From: Sphingomonas sp. PP-CE-3G-477
GTDB taxonomy: Bacteria; Pseudomonadota; Alphaproteobacteria; Sphingomonadales; Sphingomonadaceae
Length of the DNA stretch: 39,860 bases
Assembly: GCF_003050745.1 (NCBI RefSeq)
Contig: NZ_QAOF01000016.1
Coordinates: 1 to 39,860 of the forward strand
Direction of reading: 5' to 3'
The notes under the pieces were generated by a model. That model made no database searches and was not told the origin of the DNA. It was given only the letters and a program-made list of their open reading frames with translations. A program made the position numbers and the translations under genes. This document shows, piece after piece, positions 33,334 to 39,860 of the stretch. How positions within the stretch are numbered: the stretch's first letter is position 1; the number at the start of each line of letters is the position of its first letter.

Positions 33334-34247
33334 GAGCCCGACTCATAATTCGAGCTTGGCGATACGGCGCGTCATCCGCCTAATGGATGAGACGACCATC
33401 CACGCTTCGGACGATGCGATGGATGCCTCCCAGTCCTTGGCAAAGCGCCGACACCGGTTGAGCCAAGCCAAGGTGCGTTCGATAACCCAGCGCCGGGGCA
33501 GAATGACAAAGCCCGCCAGATCGGACCGTCTGATGATTTCGATCGTCAGCCGATCGATGTGCGCGACTGCCGCTTCGAGCTTCTGTCCGGCATAGCCGCC
33601 ATCGGCGAACACCCTGGCAAGGGTGGGATACGCGTCGCAGGCCCGCTCGATCAGGCCCGGAGCCCCGTCGCGGTCCTGCACATCGGCACCGTGGACCACG
33701 CCCTCCAGCACGTTGCCCAGTGTGTCGGTTACGATATGGCGTTTACGACCTTTGATCCTCTTGCCCGCGTCGTAGCCGCGCGGTCCACCCGCCTCGGTGC
33801 TCTTCGCCGACTGACTGTCGATGATGCCTGCGCTCGGTTCAGACCTGCGGCCTTCCGATACCCGCACCCATGCCACCAGCACCGCGTTGACGGCATCGAG
33901 CAGGCCGTTGTCGCGCATTCGGTAGAAATGATACTGCACCGTCGTGAAGGGCGGGAAATCCTTGGGTAGCTGCACCCATTGGCACCCGGTCGCCGCGATA
34001 TACTGGATCGCATCCCACAAGGTCCGCGCCTTGTGCTTGCGCGGCCGTCCTACCCTGGAGGTCCGCCTCAACAACGGGCGGACGACAGCCCATTCTTCAT
34101 CGGTGCAGTCGCTTGCATAGCGCAGCCCGCTTCTGTCATGTTCGCGCCGAGCGGTTTTGGTCCAGCCCATGTGATCCTCGTGGTCTTCGCAACCCTCGGT
34201 GAATCACAAGCCACTGAAATCGCTCAACTCAATTTTCGGTCGGGCTC
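33334..34247. mobile_element. IS5-family insertion sequence (IS1031-like) with TTA target duplication
   Basis: A 914-base element. Its ends begin GAGCCCGAC on the left (33334-33342) and end GTCGGGCTC on the right (34239-34247), perfect over nine bases with partial matching beyond. Directly outside, TTA occurs on both sides (33331-33333 and 34248-34250), the three-base duplication typical of this IS5 subgroup. It carries one intact transposase gene, so it looks recently inserted. It sits between the heme monooxygenase promoter region and the TonB receptor promoter region. Confidence 0.9.
33343..34170 (-). CDS. IS5-family DDE transposase
   Basis: A 275-residue transposase with the DDE triad D118 (IIDSQS), D190 (FADGGYAG) and E231 (WVIERTLAWL). 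The N-terminal DUF4096-type region is at about 20-95 (CTDEEWAVVRPLL, WRxLPxDFPP-like WVQLPKDFPPFTTVQYHF). Length and layout fit the single-frame IS1031 group. It fills the element with 9 bases left at one end and 77 at the other. It should cut and rejoin the element ends during transposition. Confidence 0.93.
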   Translation of the reverse strand: MGWTKTARREHDRSGLRYASDCTDEEWAVVRPLLRRTSRVGRPRKHKARTLWDAIQYIAATGCQWVQLPKDFPPFTTVQYHFYRMRDNGLLDAVNAVLVAWVRVSEGRRSEPSAGIIDSQSAKSTEAGGPRGYDAGKRIKGRKRHIVTDTLGNVLEGVVHGADVQDRDGAPGLIERACDAYPTLARVFADGGYAGQKLEAAVAHIDRLTIEIIRRSDLAGFVILPRRWVIERTLAWLNRCRRFAKDWEASIASSEAWMVVSSIRRMTRRIAKLEL

Positions 34248-34250
34248 TTA

Positions 34251-34565
34251 GCGGTTTTGTTTATCGGTAGATGCCATCGGTCGAGAACCATCTCCAACGC
34301 GTTTATCAGCGTGCCGCTGTTGCCCTTAGCCTCCTGCTTTTGGCGCCGTGAGCAGCCATTGCGACATTTCATGACACTCCCTTCGAGCGCTTGTCATCGA
34401 TTTGTTGCGCAATTGCGACAGTGCACAACAAAGTTTTAACGGCGGCCGAAGCCGTTTTACAATGGCAATGTCGTCAGGCAGGTGACGACGGGTCAGACAC
34501 CCGGGGGGGCGTCGCGGCTCAATTAGAGCCGGTCACGACAATAGTAAAAGTTGGGGAAGAACTGC
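34251..34565. other. Leader region of the TonB-dependent receptor gene
   Basis: No gene is seen. TTGCGCAATTGCGACA at about 34405-34420 is a near-palindrome, with TTGTTG and CAACAA on its flanks. This may be the operator or promoter core of the receptor. GGGGAAGA at 34553-34560 is the likely ribosome site. The IS element ends at the left border, so some upstream control sequence may have been displaced. Confidence 0.45.
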
Positions 34566-37500
34566 ATGCGCCCGTTCAATCGCGTTATTGTTAGCCGTCT
34601 GTGTGCCGGCGCTGCGCCGCTTGCTATCCTGCTGAATCTGAGCACCGCTGGCTTCGCGCAGACCGCACCGGCTGAGCCTGGTGTCGCGCCCACCGAGCAA
34701 GCCGCTGAGCCCGAAGCGAACGACATTGTTGTTACCGGATCGCTGTTCCGCCGGACCAACACCGAAACGCCGTCGCCCGTCACGGTGCTGACTGCGGACA
34801 GTCTCGCCAAGGCCGGTATAACGACGGCCGCTGAAGCGATTCGCTCGGTCTCGGCCGATAGCGGCGGTTCGATCGGCGTGGGCTTCCAGAGCGGCTTTTC
34901 CGCCGGCGGCGTCGCGGTATCGCTGCGAGGCCTCGGCGTCTCGTCGACGCTGGTGCTGGTCGACGGCCTGCGCTCGGCCAATTTTCCGATCAACGACGAT
35001 GGCCATAATTCCTACGTCGATCTCAACTCGATCCCGTTCAGTCTGATCGAGCGCGTCGAAGTGCTGAAGGACGGCGCATCTTCGACCTATGGCGCCGACG
35101 CTATCGGCGGCGTGGTCAACCTGATCCTCAAGAAGCAGTTCACCGGCATCGCCGGCACGGTCGAGGCGGGTGCCAGCAGCCGCGGCGATGCGGAGCGCCA
35201 GCGCGCCAACCTGACGATCGGCTATGGCGATTATGCCGACAAGGGCTTCAACGTCTATCTGAACGGCGAATTCCAGCAGGACGGTCGTGTCAGCAACCAC
35301 AGCCGTGGCTTCCCGTACAACAACCGCGATCTGACCTCGATCGGCGGCAACGACAATAACGGCGCCGACAACTCGCTGACCACTGCGACGCCGAACGCGG
35401 TCGTCGTGCGCACGACGCAGACGGACCTCAACAATCCGTTGAGCGGCGGTACGGCGATCGCAAACGCCAACTACACGACGCTGAATCTCGACAACTGTGC
35501 ACGCGGCACCTTCACCCAGACCGGTGTCGCCAACGGCGTCGGCTGCAAGCACAACCTGGAAGACGAGTATTTCCAGCTCGCTCCGTTCCAGCGCAAATAT
35601 TCGATCAACGGGCGCATCAGCGTGCGGCTGGCGGACAATGTCGAGGGCTATCTGACCGGCAGCTATTCGAACAGCTACGTCAGCATCAACAACGCGCCGC
35701 GCGCTCTGCGTAACACCCAGCCTTATGGCGGCGCTCCGTCGCTGGCGTCGAGTAATCCGGGTATCGTTCTGCCGGTCTACATCTGCACGGCGGGCATCAA
35801 TTGCGCGACTCCCGGTGCGCCCGGTCGCCAGCTCAACCCCAACAACCCGTACGCCACGGCATTCGCCAACAATCCGGCAAACGGCGCAGCGCGCATTTAC
35901 TATTCGTTCGGCGACATCGACGCCGGCAGCGATCGTACCAACGAAGTGTACCGCTTCGCCGGCGGTCTTCACGGAACGGTCGGCGACGACTGGACCTGGA
36001 AGGTCGACGGCGTTTACGCCCGCGACAATCTGGAAATTGTCCAGCGCGGCTATCTGAACATCGTCAACACGCTCAATGCGATCAACACCGGCGCGTATAA
36101 CTTCGTCAATCCGACGCTGAATTCGCAGGCGGTCCGCGACTTCGTCTCGCCAAACAAGATCACGCCGTCGAATTCCGAAATGTATTCGCTCGATGCGGCG
36201 ATCACCAAGAAGCTGTTCGATCTCCCGGGCGGTCCCGTGATGGTCGCGGTCGGCGGCCAGGTGCGGCGTGAATCGCTGGTCAACAATAACCAGAACGCCT
36301 TGCTCGATACCTACGGCCTCACTACTTCTTCGGCGTTCGGCAAGCACACCGTGTCGGCGGGTTATTTCGAGATTCAGGCACCCGTGCTCGACATTCTCGA
36401 GATCAACGGTTCGGGTCGATATGATCACTATTCGGAAGGCTTTGGTCGCTTCTCGCCTAAGGTCGGCTTCAAGTTCACGCCGATCCGCCAGTTCGCGGTT
36501 CGCGGGACTTATTCGCAGGGCTTCCGTGCGCCGACGTTCGCCGAGTCTGGTCCGCGGTCGCAATATGCCGGCTTCGTCAACACGCAGCCTCCGGGGAATT
36601 TCTGCGCGGCGCATGGCGGCTCGGCGACGGCCACCAACACCTGCGTCACGGGCGGGAACCCGTATAACCTCAACTATTCGGTTGGCCGCGGGTTCGTCGG
36701 CAATCCCGATCTGAAGCCCGAGACGTCACGCAGCTTCACCGGCGGCATCATCGTCGAGCCGACGCCGTGGTTCAGCGCAACGATCGACTATTACAACGTC
36801 AAGAAGTCGAACCTGATCGCCAACGGTCCGCTCGCGGGCGACGCGATTGTCGCCTACTACCGGCAGTCGAACTTGGCCGCCGCAACCGCCGCGGTGGCTG
36901 CAGTTGGGCAGGGCTATTCCGTCAACACGGTCGACGGCGTCGATCCGGCGTTCCCGAACGCGCTGCCCCGCCTGCTGATCATCAACGCGCCGTTCGTGAA
37001 CGTGAACTTCGACAAGACGTCGGGCCTCGATTTCTCGGGGACCGCGCGGATCCCGCTTGGTGAGGGCATCCGATTCACCAGCCGGGTCGAGGCGACCTAC
37101 ATCATCCAATATGATCGCCACACGGCGCAGGGCGTCCAGAAGTTCGCTGGCACGATGGGTCCGTATGATCTGTCATCGGGCAACGGCACGCCGAACTGGC
37201 GTGGCAACTGGCAGAACACGATCGCGGCTGGCAAGTTCTCGCTGACCGCAACCGCCTATTATGTCGGCAAGATCAAGGCGGTCGCCACCGACCAGGGCAG
37301 CCTCGATACGTCGTGCGCCAACAGCCTCTACAAGTCGTCGCAGGCTGGCGTGCCCGTCGATCGGTTCTGCTACGTCAACAGCTTCATTAACGTCGATCTG
37401 AACGCGACGGTAGCGGTGAACGACGACTTCTCGTTCTTTGGTAACGTCGGCAACATCCTCGGCGCACGCGCGCCGATCGCTCCGGCCTCCTACGCAAGCT

Positions 37501-37580
37501 CGCCGAACTATCTGACCACGTGGCATTATGCCGGCCTGATTGGACGGACGTTCCGTGCAGGTGCGAACTTCAAGTTCTGA
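34566..37580 (+). CDS. TonB-dependent outer-membrane receptor
   Basis: A 1,004-residue receptor. ATG 34566 follows GGGGAAGA and is preferred over TTG 34551. A signal peptide is clear (charged start, hydrophobic core LCAGAAPLAILLNLSTAG, likely cleavage after GFAQ). The TonB box region is near EANDIVVTGS. The plug has VSLRGLGVSSTLVLVDGLR, IERVEVLKDGASSTYGADA and GGVVNLILKK. A long beta-barrel follows, ending in FRAGANFKF with terminal Phe, the outer-membrane insertion signal. It should import an iron complex, vitamin or glycan-type substrate with energy from TonB-ExbBD. No nearby gene fixes the substrate, although a heme monooxygenase lies across the IS element. Confidence 0.95.
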   Translation: MRPFNRVIVSRLCAGAAPLAILLNLSTAGFAQTAPAEPGVAPTEQAAEPEANDIVVTGSLFRRTNTETPSPVTVLTADSLAKAGITTAAEAIRSVSADSGGSIGVGFQSGFSAGGVAVSLRGLGVSSTLVLVDGLRSANFPINDDGHNSYVDLNSIPFSLIERVEVLKDGASSTYGADAIGGVVNLILKKQFTGIAGTVEAGASSRGDAERQRANLTIGYGDYADKGFNVYLNGEFQQDGRVSNHSRGFPYNNRDLTSIGGNDNNGADNSLTTATPNAVVVRTTQTDLNNPLSGGTAIANANYTTLNLDNCARGTFTQTGVANGVGCKHNLEDEYFQLAPFQRKYSINGRISVRLADNVEGYLTGSYSNSYVSINNAPRALRNTQPYGGAPSLASSNPGIVLPVYICTAGINCATPGAPGRQLNPNNPYATAFANNPANGAARIYYSFGDIDAGSDRTNEVYRFAGGLHGTVGDDWTWKVDGVYARDNLEIVQRGYLNIVNTLNAINTGAYNFVNPTLNSQAVRDFVSPNKITPSNSEMYSLDAAITKKLFDLPGGPVMVAVGGQVRRESLVNNNQNALLDTYGLTTSSAFGKHTVSAGYFEIQAPVLDILEINGSGRYDHYSEGFGRFSPKVGFKFTPIRQFAVRGTYSQGFRAPTFAESGPRSQYAGFVNTQPPGNFCAAHGGSATATNTCVTGGNPYNLNYSVGRGFVGNPDLKPETSRSFTGGIIVEPTPWFSATIDYYNVKKSNLIANGPLAGDAIVAYYRQSNLAAATAAVAAVGQGYSVNTVDGVDPAFPNALPRLLIINAPFVNVNFDKTSGLDFSGTARIPLGEGIRFTSRVEATYIIQYDRHTAQGVQKFAGTMGPYDLSSGNGTPNWRGNWQNTIAAGKFSLTATAYYVGKIKAVATDQGSLDTSCANSLYKSSQAGVPVDRFCYVNSFINVDLNATVAVNDDFSFFGNVGNILGARAPIAPASYASSPNYLTTWHYAGLIGRTFRAGANFKF

Positions 37581-37987
37581 TAACGAAATAATAGCGGTGG
37601 CTCATCACTCGAGCTGCCGCTATTCTTGTATTTTCGTGCATAGTATAAGACGGGTACGTGACAAGGTCTGCATGACGAGGCAGGGCCGAGCACAGCCCCC
37701 AAGGACGTTGCCTAACGTTCTCGTCTGACAACTCGCACTAACCGCCCCACCTCTCAGTCGAAGCAACGCGTTAAGTTTGTGCTGATACTGTCGGAAAACG
37801 ATCCATCTGAACGAGTGTCGGGAGTTGGGAAGCCGCCAACCAGTCTTGGATGTCCGGCTTTTGGGTCGGAGGCGACGAAGACCTCGGGCGTGACACTCTG
37901 GCCATAAGGCGGTCAGCTGTATATCCCGTAAACACAGGGGGAGGGTGCACTGGGCTTCGCGTCGAACGTGGATTAGGATGAGCAATC
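37581..37987. other. 407-base gap between the TonB receptor and the nucleotidyltransferase gene
   Basis: It begins with the receptor terminator (37590-37634) and contains one copy of the dispersed degenerate repeat near 37802-37836. No frame on either strand is convincing. AGGA about eight to ten bases before ATG 37988 is the likely ribosome site of the next gene. Confidence 0.5.
37590..37634 (+). terminator. Rho-independent-like terminator after the TonB receptor
   Basis: AATAGCGGTGGCT and AGCTGCCGCTATT pair over 13 positions with two wobble pairs, around a nine-base loop, followed by CTTGTATTTT. It starts ten bases after the receptor stop. The T-tract is interrupted, so termination may be moderate. 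Confidence 0.65.
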
Positions 37988-38917
37988 ATGCGCCGCGACC
38001 TTGATCATCTGCCGTCCGCAAAACAGCGCGAGATCGAGCGCGTCGTGCAGATCTTGTTCGAGGAGTTCGACGCGGCCAATGGTGATGCCACGGGGCCTCG
38101 CAAGCGTGCGCGTATCCTCAAGGTCATCCTCTACGGATCGTATGCGCGGGGCGGCTGGATCGACGAGCCACACACCGCCAAAGGCTATCAGTCCGATTTC
38201 GATCTGCTGGTTATCGTCAGCCAGAAAGAGGTCGTCGACCGCGCCACCTATTGGTACAAAGCGGAAGAACGGCTGAACCGCGAACGGGCGATTACCAGGA
38301 CGTTGCAGACGCCAGTCAATTTTATTGTTCATTCGCTGCAGCAGGTGAATGACGGTCTCGCGCACGGCCGCTACTTTTTCATGGACATCGCCAAGGACGG
38401 TATCGCGCTCTACGAAGCTGACGAAACGGAACTTCATCAACCAAAGCCGAAGACGCCTGAGCAGGCGTATGCGATGGCTAAAGAATATTTCGATGAATGG
38501 TTTTCAACGGCGATGAGGAGATACGAGTTTGTCGGATTCGGCCTCGAGAAAGGTCATCTCCGAGAAACCGCGTTTGAGCTTCATCAAGTTGCAGAGAGTC
38601 TCTACCATTGCATGCTTTTGGTTTTCACGTTTTATACGCCTCATAACCATAATCTTGGTTTTCTACGCACGCAGGCTGAGCGGCTCGACAGCCGTCTTCA
38701 TGGCATCTGGCCACTGAGCAATCGCCGCGAGCGAGCGATGTTCGAAAAGTTGAAGGACGCCTACGTCAAGGCGCGCTATTCAAAGCATTACAGGATCAGC
38801 GCAGAGGAGCTTACCTGGCTTGGCGCGCGTGTCGAAGATCTGGGTAGGGTCGTTCACACGTTGTGCATTGAGCGGTTGGCAGCGCTGCAGTCCCAACTTC
38901 TCGACGCTGCAGAGTAG
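37988..38917 (+). CDS. Fused nucleotidyltransferase (MNT) and HEPN protein
   Basis: A 309-residue fusion. The N-terminal polymerase-beta-type nucleotidyltransferase has GSYARGG (50-56) and metal-binding DFD (D70, D72). The C-terminal HEPN domain, about 150-300, carries ETAFELHQVAESLYHCML and ends with AYVKARYSKHY; the RYSKH pattern resembles but is one residue shorter than the usual R-x4-6-H RNase motif. In separate MntA-HepT toxin-antitoxin pairs the MNT adds AMP to HEPN to silence it. A single chain could be self-regulated or a different enzyme. The next genes are conjugation genes, so it may travel with that element. Confidence 0.85.
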   Translation: MRRDLDHLPSAKQREIERVVQILFEEFDAANGDATGPRKRARILKVILYGSYARGGWIDEPHTAKGYQSDFDLLVIVSQKEVVDRATYWYKAEERLNRERAITRTLQTPVNFIVHSLQQVNDGLAHGRYFFMDIAKDGIALYEADETELHQPKPKTPEQAYAMAKEYFDEWFSTAMRRYEFVGFGLEKGHLRETAFELHQVAESLYHCMLLVFTFYTPHNHNLGFLRTQAERLDSRLHGIWPLSNRRERAMFEKLKDAYVKARYSKHYRISAEELTWLGARVEDLGRVVHTLCIERLAALQSQLLDAAE

Positions 38918-39046
38918 AGCGCGCCATTCCTAGAAGGTGCGGCAAACGACCTGCGACAGCTCGCACCTGCGGGTCAGCTTCAGCACAATGTTTGTGGCTA
39001 ATGTGTCGACATATTTGCTGATCACATCGTGCTGGCTGTCTTCGCA

Positions 39047-39361
39047 TCAGGAGCCTTGCGATCGAAGCATCAAGTTCCTGTCTGTTCGAGAACTGTCGTC
39101 CGCCTCCATATCGAACGCGCGTTTTCCGCGTCTTTTCCACAAGAGCAAAATGTTGTCGGAGCCGTCGCCGCGCGCCTTCGCCACCATGTCGAGAAGCGCC
39201 CCGTAGATCGTCGCACGATCATCGTCCGTGAGGTCGACCAGACCCGCTTTTTGAACAAGGCCACCAAGCTCGATCAGGTGTCGGGTGCGTTCGCGACGTT
39301 GCACAGCCCAGCTTCGCGTATCAGTCCGACGCCGCGCCGCTTCCAGGCGGAGGATCGCCAC
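39047..39361 (-). CDS. traD: Conjugal transfer protein TraD-like (small)
   Basis: The core RRERTRHLIELGGLVQKAGLVDLTDDDRATIYGALL, followed by LLWKRRGKRAF, matches the small TraD proteins of Ti-like and sphingomonad conjugation regions (not the large TraD coupling protein). GTG 39361 is a tentative start because the open frame runs far upstream inside the neighbouring gene and has no clear ribosome site. With it, the gene overlaps the upstream gene by 41 bases and encodes 104 residues. It probably acts as an accessory protein of the relaxosome or transfer machinery. In Ti-type order, the coupling protein TraG would follow on this strand; it is not visible in the window. Confidence 0.75.
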   Translation of the reverse strand: MAILRLEAARRRTDTRSWAVQRRERTRHLIELGGLVQKAGLVDLTDDDRATIYGALLDMVAKARGDGSDNILLLWKRRGKRAFDMEADDSSRTDRNLMLRSQGS

Positions 39362-39665
39362 CCGGTTGTAGCGCTCGGCCGAGGTCGTCGCCGCCAGATT
39401 TTTCACCAGAGCCCTGGCTACCGTCCGACTTGCGCCCGCGTCGTTGAAAGAAGGCGGCGCCTTTGCTGCGCCATGCCTCCCTTTGTTCGGGATCTGTTGT
39501 GTTCGCCGCAGCAAGCAGAACGCCAGCGAGCGTCTCTACATCGAGCGCATGTGCACCTGTTGCGATCACCAGCTCACCAAGCTGTTGAATCTTCTTCGCT
39601 TTGATGTCTCGTGCGCGATCGTTCAGCGCTTTGAGCTCGGCGTCATAGTCCCGGACTTTACGCAT
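39321..39665 (-). CDS. Conjugal transfer protein, TraC/TraD-like (small)
   Basis: A 114-residue protein MRKVRDYDAELKALNDRA, then QLGELVIATGAHALDVETLAGVLL and REAWRSKGAAFFQRRGRKS, with a Gly/Ser-rich tail. It matches the small conjugal transfer proteins divergent from traA (TraC in Ti nomenclature, often labelled TraD in sphingomonads). ATG 39665 has AGGA about nine bases upstream and is preferred over the longer frame to 39791. It is divergent from the relaxase gene with 149 bases between, where an origin of transfer would normally lie. Confidence 0.8.
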   Translation of the reverse strand: MRKVRDYDAELKALNDRARDIKAKKIQQLGELVIATGAHALDVETLAGVLLAAANTTDPEQREAWRSKGAAFFQRRGRKSDGSQGSGEKSGGDDLGRALQPGGDPPPGSGAASD

Positions 39666-39814
39666 CGTGTCTGTTCCTGATGGTTCATCACGTATTGCGA
39701 GTATCTCATCTTGCGGATAGTCTATCAAGTCATGAGCGGCCGACGAAGTAGGTCGTGAGTGCGCGCTTATACGTCGGGACCGACGTGGCACTGCAGAAAC
39801 AGGTGAGACCCGTC
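39666..39814. promoter_or_regulatory. Divergent promoter region, likely oriT neighbourhood
   Basis: This spacer separates the small tra genes (minus strand) from traA (plus strand). In Ti-type conjugation systems the same spacer holds oriT and both promoters. I see no certain nick-site consensus, so oriT is an inference from gene order. CAGGTGAG at about 39801-39808 may be the traA ribosome site. Confidence 0.35.
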
Positions 39815-39860
39815 ATGGCGATCTACCATTTTTCGGCCAAGATCATCAGCCGTGCGAACG
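39815..39860 (+). CDS. traA: TraA/MobA-type relaxase, first 15 codons (partial)
   Basis: The frame from ATG 39815 reads MAIYHFSAKIISRAN and runs off the window. This is the typical start of Ti-type TraA relaxases (MAIYHFS, then a basic segment with SRA), which nick DNA at oriT with an N-terminal MobA/MobL domain. The gene is divergent from the two small tra genes, as in known systems. The rest, including the catalytic histidines and helicase part, is outside the window. Confidence 0.75.
   Translation, partial: MAIYHFSAKIISRAN

Noticed and set aside
34533..36614. 693-codon minus-strand frame opposite the TonB receptor
   Set aside because: Arg/Val/Asp-rich antisense shadow of a gene with a clear signal peptide, plug and terminal Phe.

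Overview
The window looks like a piece of a sphingomonad (Alphaproteobacteria, Sphingomonas-like) chromosome. The evidence is the order 23S rRNA, 5S rRNA, initiator tRNA at the left edge, the GC-rich coding bias, a 1,004-residue TonB-dependent receptor, and sphingomonad-type conjugation genes at the right edge. This placement comes from gene content and pattern recognition, not from a database search.

Left edge and island entry (1-3587). The 3' end of an rRNA operon and tRNA-fMet are followed by a truncated tyrosine integrase. After it come the broken remains of an SbcC/YhaN-like ATPase, a small hypothetical gene, and about 600 bases without a clear gene. This looks like the scarred end of an island next to the tRNA gene.

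Defence region (3588-21618). First is a tight vWA / PP2C phosphatase / Ser-Thr kinase triad of the TerY-P type (3588-6943). After a 1.1 kb decayed stretch, which holds a metallophosphoesterase remnant, comes a six-gene run (8087-19546). It encodes an SNF2 helicase, a 59-residue protein, a Rad50-like ATPase with a CPLC zinc-hook motif and a HEPN-like C-terminal motif, an AIPR protein with a D/QxK nuclease-like motif, a type III Mod methyltransferase and a type III Res helicase-nuclease. Four of the five junctions overlap by 1 or 4 bases, so this is almost certainly one operon and probably one system. It resembles neither textbook type III R-M (mod-res only) nor BREX or DISARM, and it is the best candidate for an undescribed system. 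A single-chain GmrSD-type (DUF262 plus DUF1524) nuclease follows at 19870-21618.

Recombination module (21619-24971). Two intact, translationally coupled tyrosine recombinases lie on the minus strand, next to a decayed third copy. The region has inverted and direct repeats, including an inverted repeat whose arms differ by a compensated change between the intact and decayed copies.

Ordinary chromosome (24972-37580). A sigma-54 response regulator and its membrane sensor kinase are divergent from an overlapping gene run: small membrane protein, SDR-DoxX protein, DUF2269, DUF4166 and DCC-family protein. An IsdG-like heme monooxygenase coupled to a carotenoid oxygenase follows, then an IS5-family element with TTA target duplications, then the TonB-dependent receptor.

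Right edge (37581-39860). A fused nucleotidyltransferase-HEPN protein, two TraC/TraD-like genes and the divergent first codons of a TraA relaxase mark the start of another conjugative or plasmid-derived segment.
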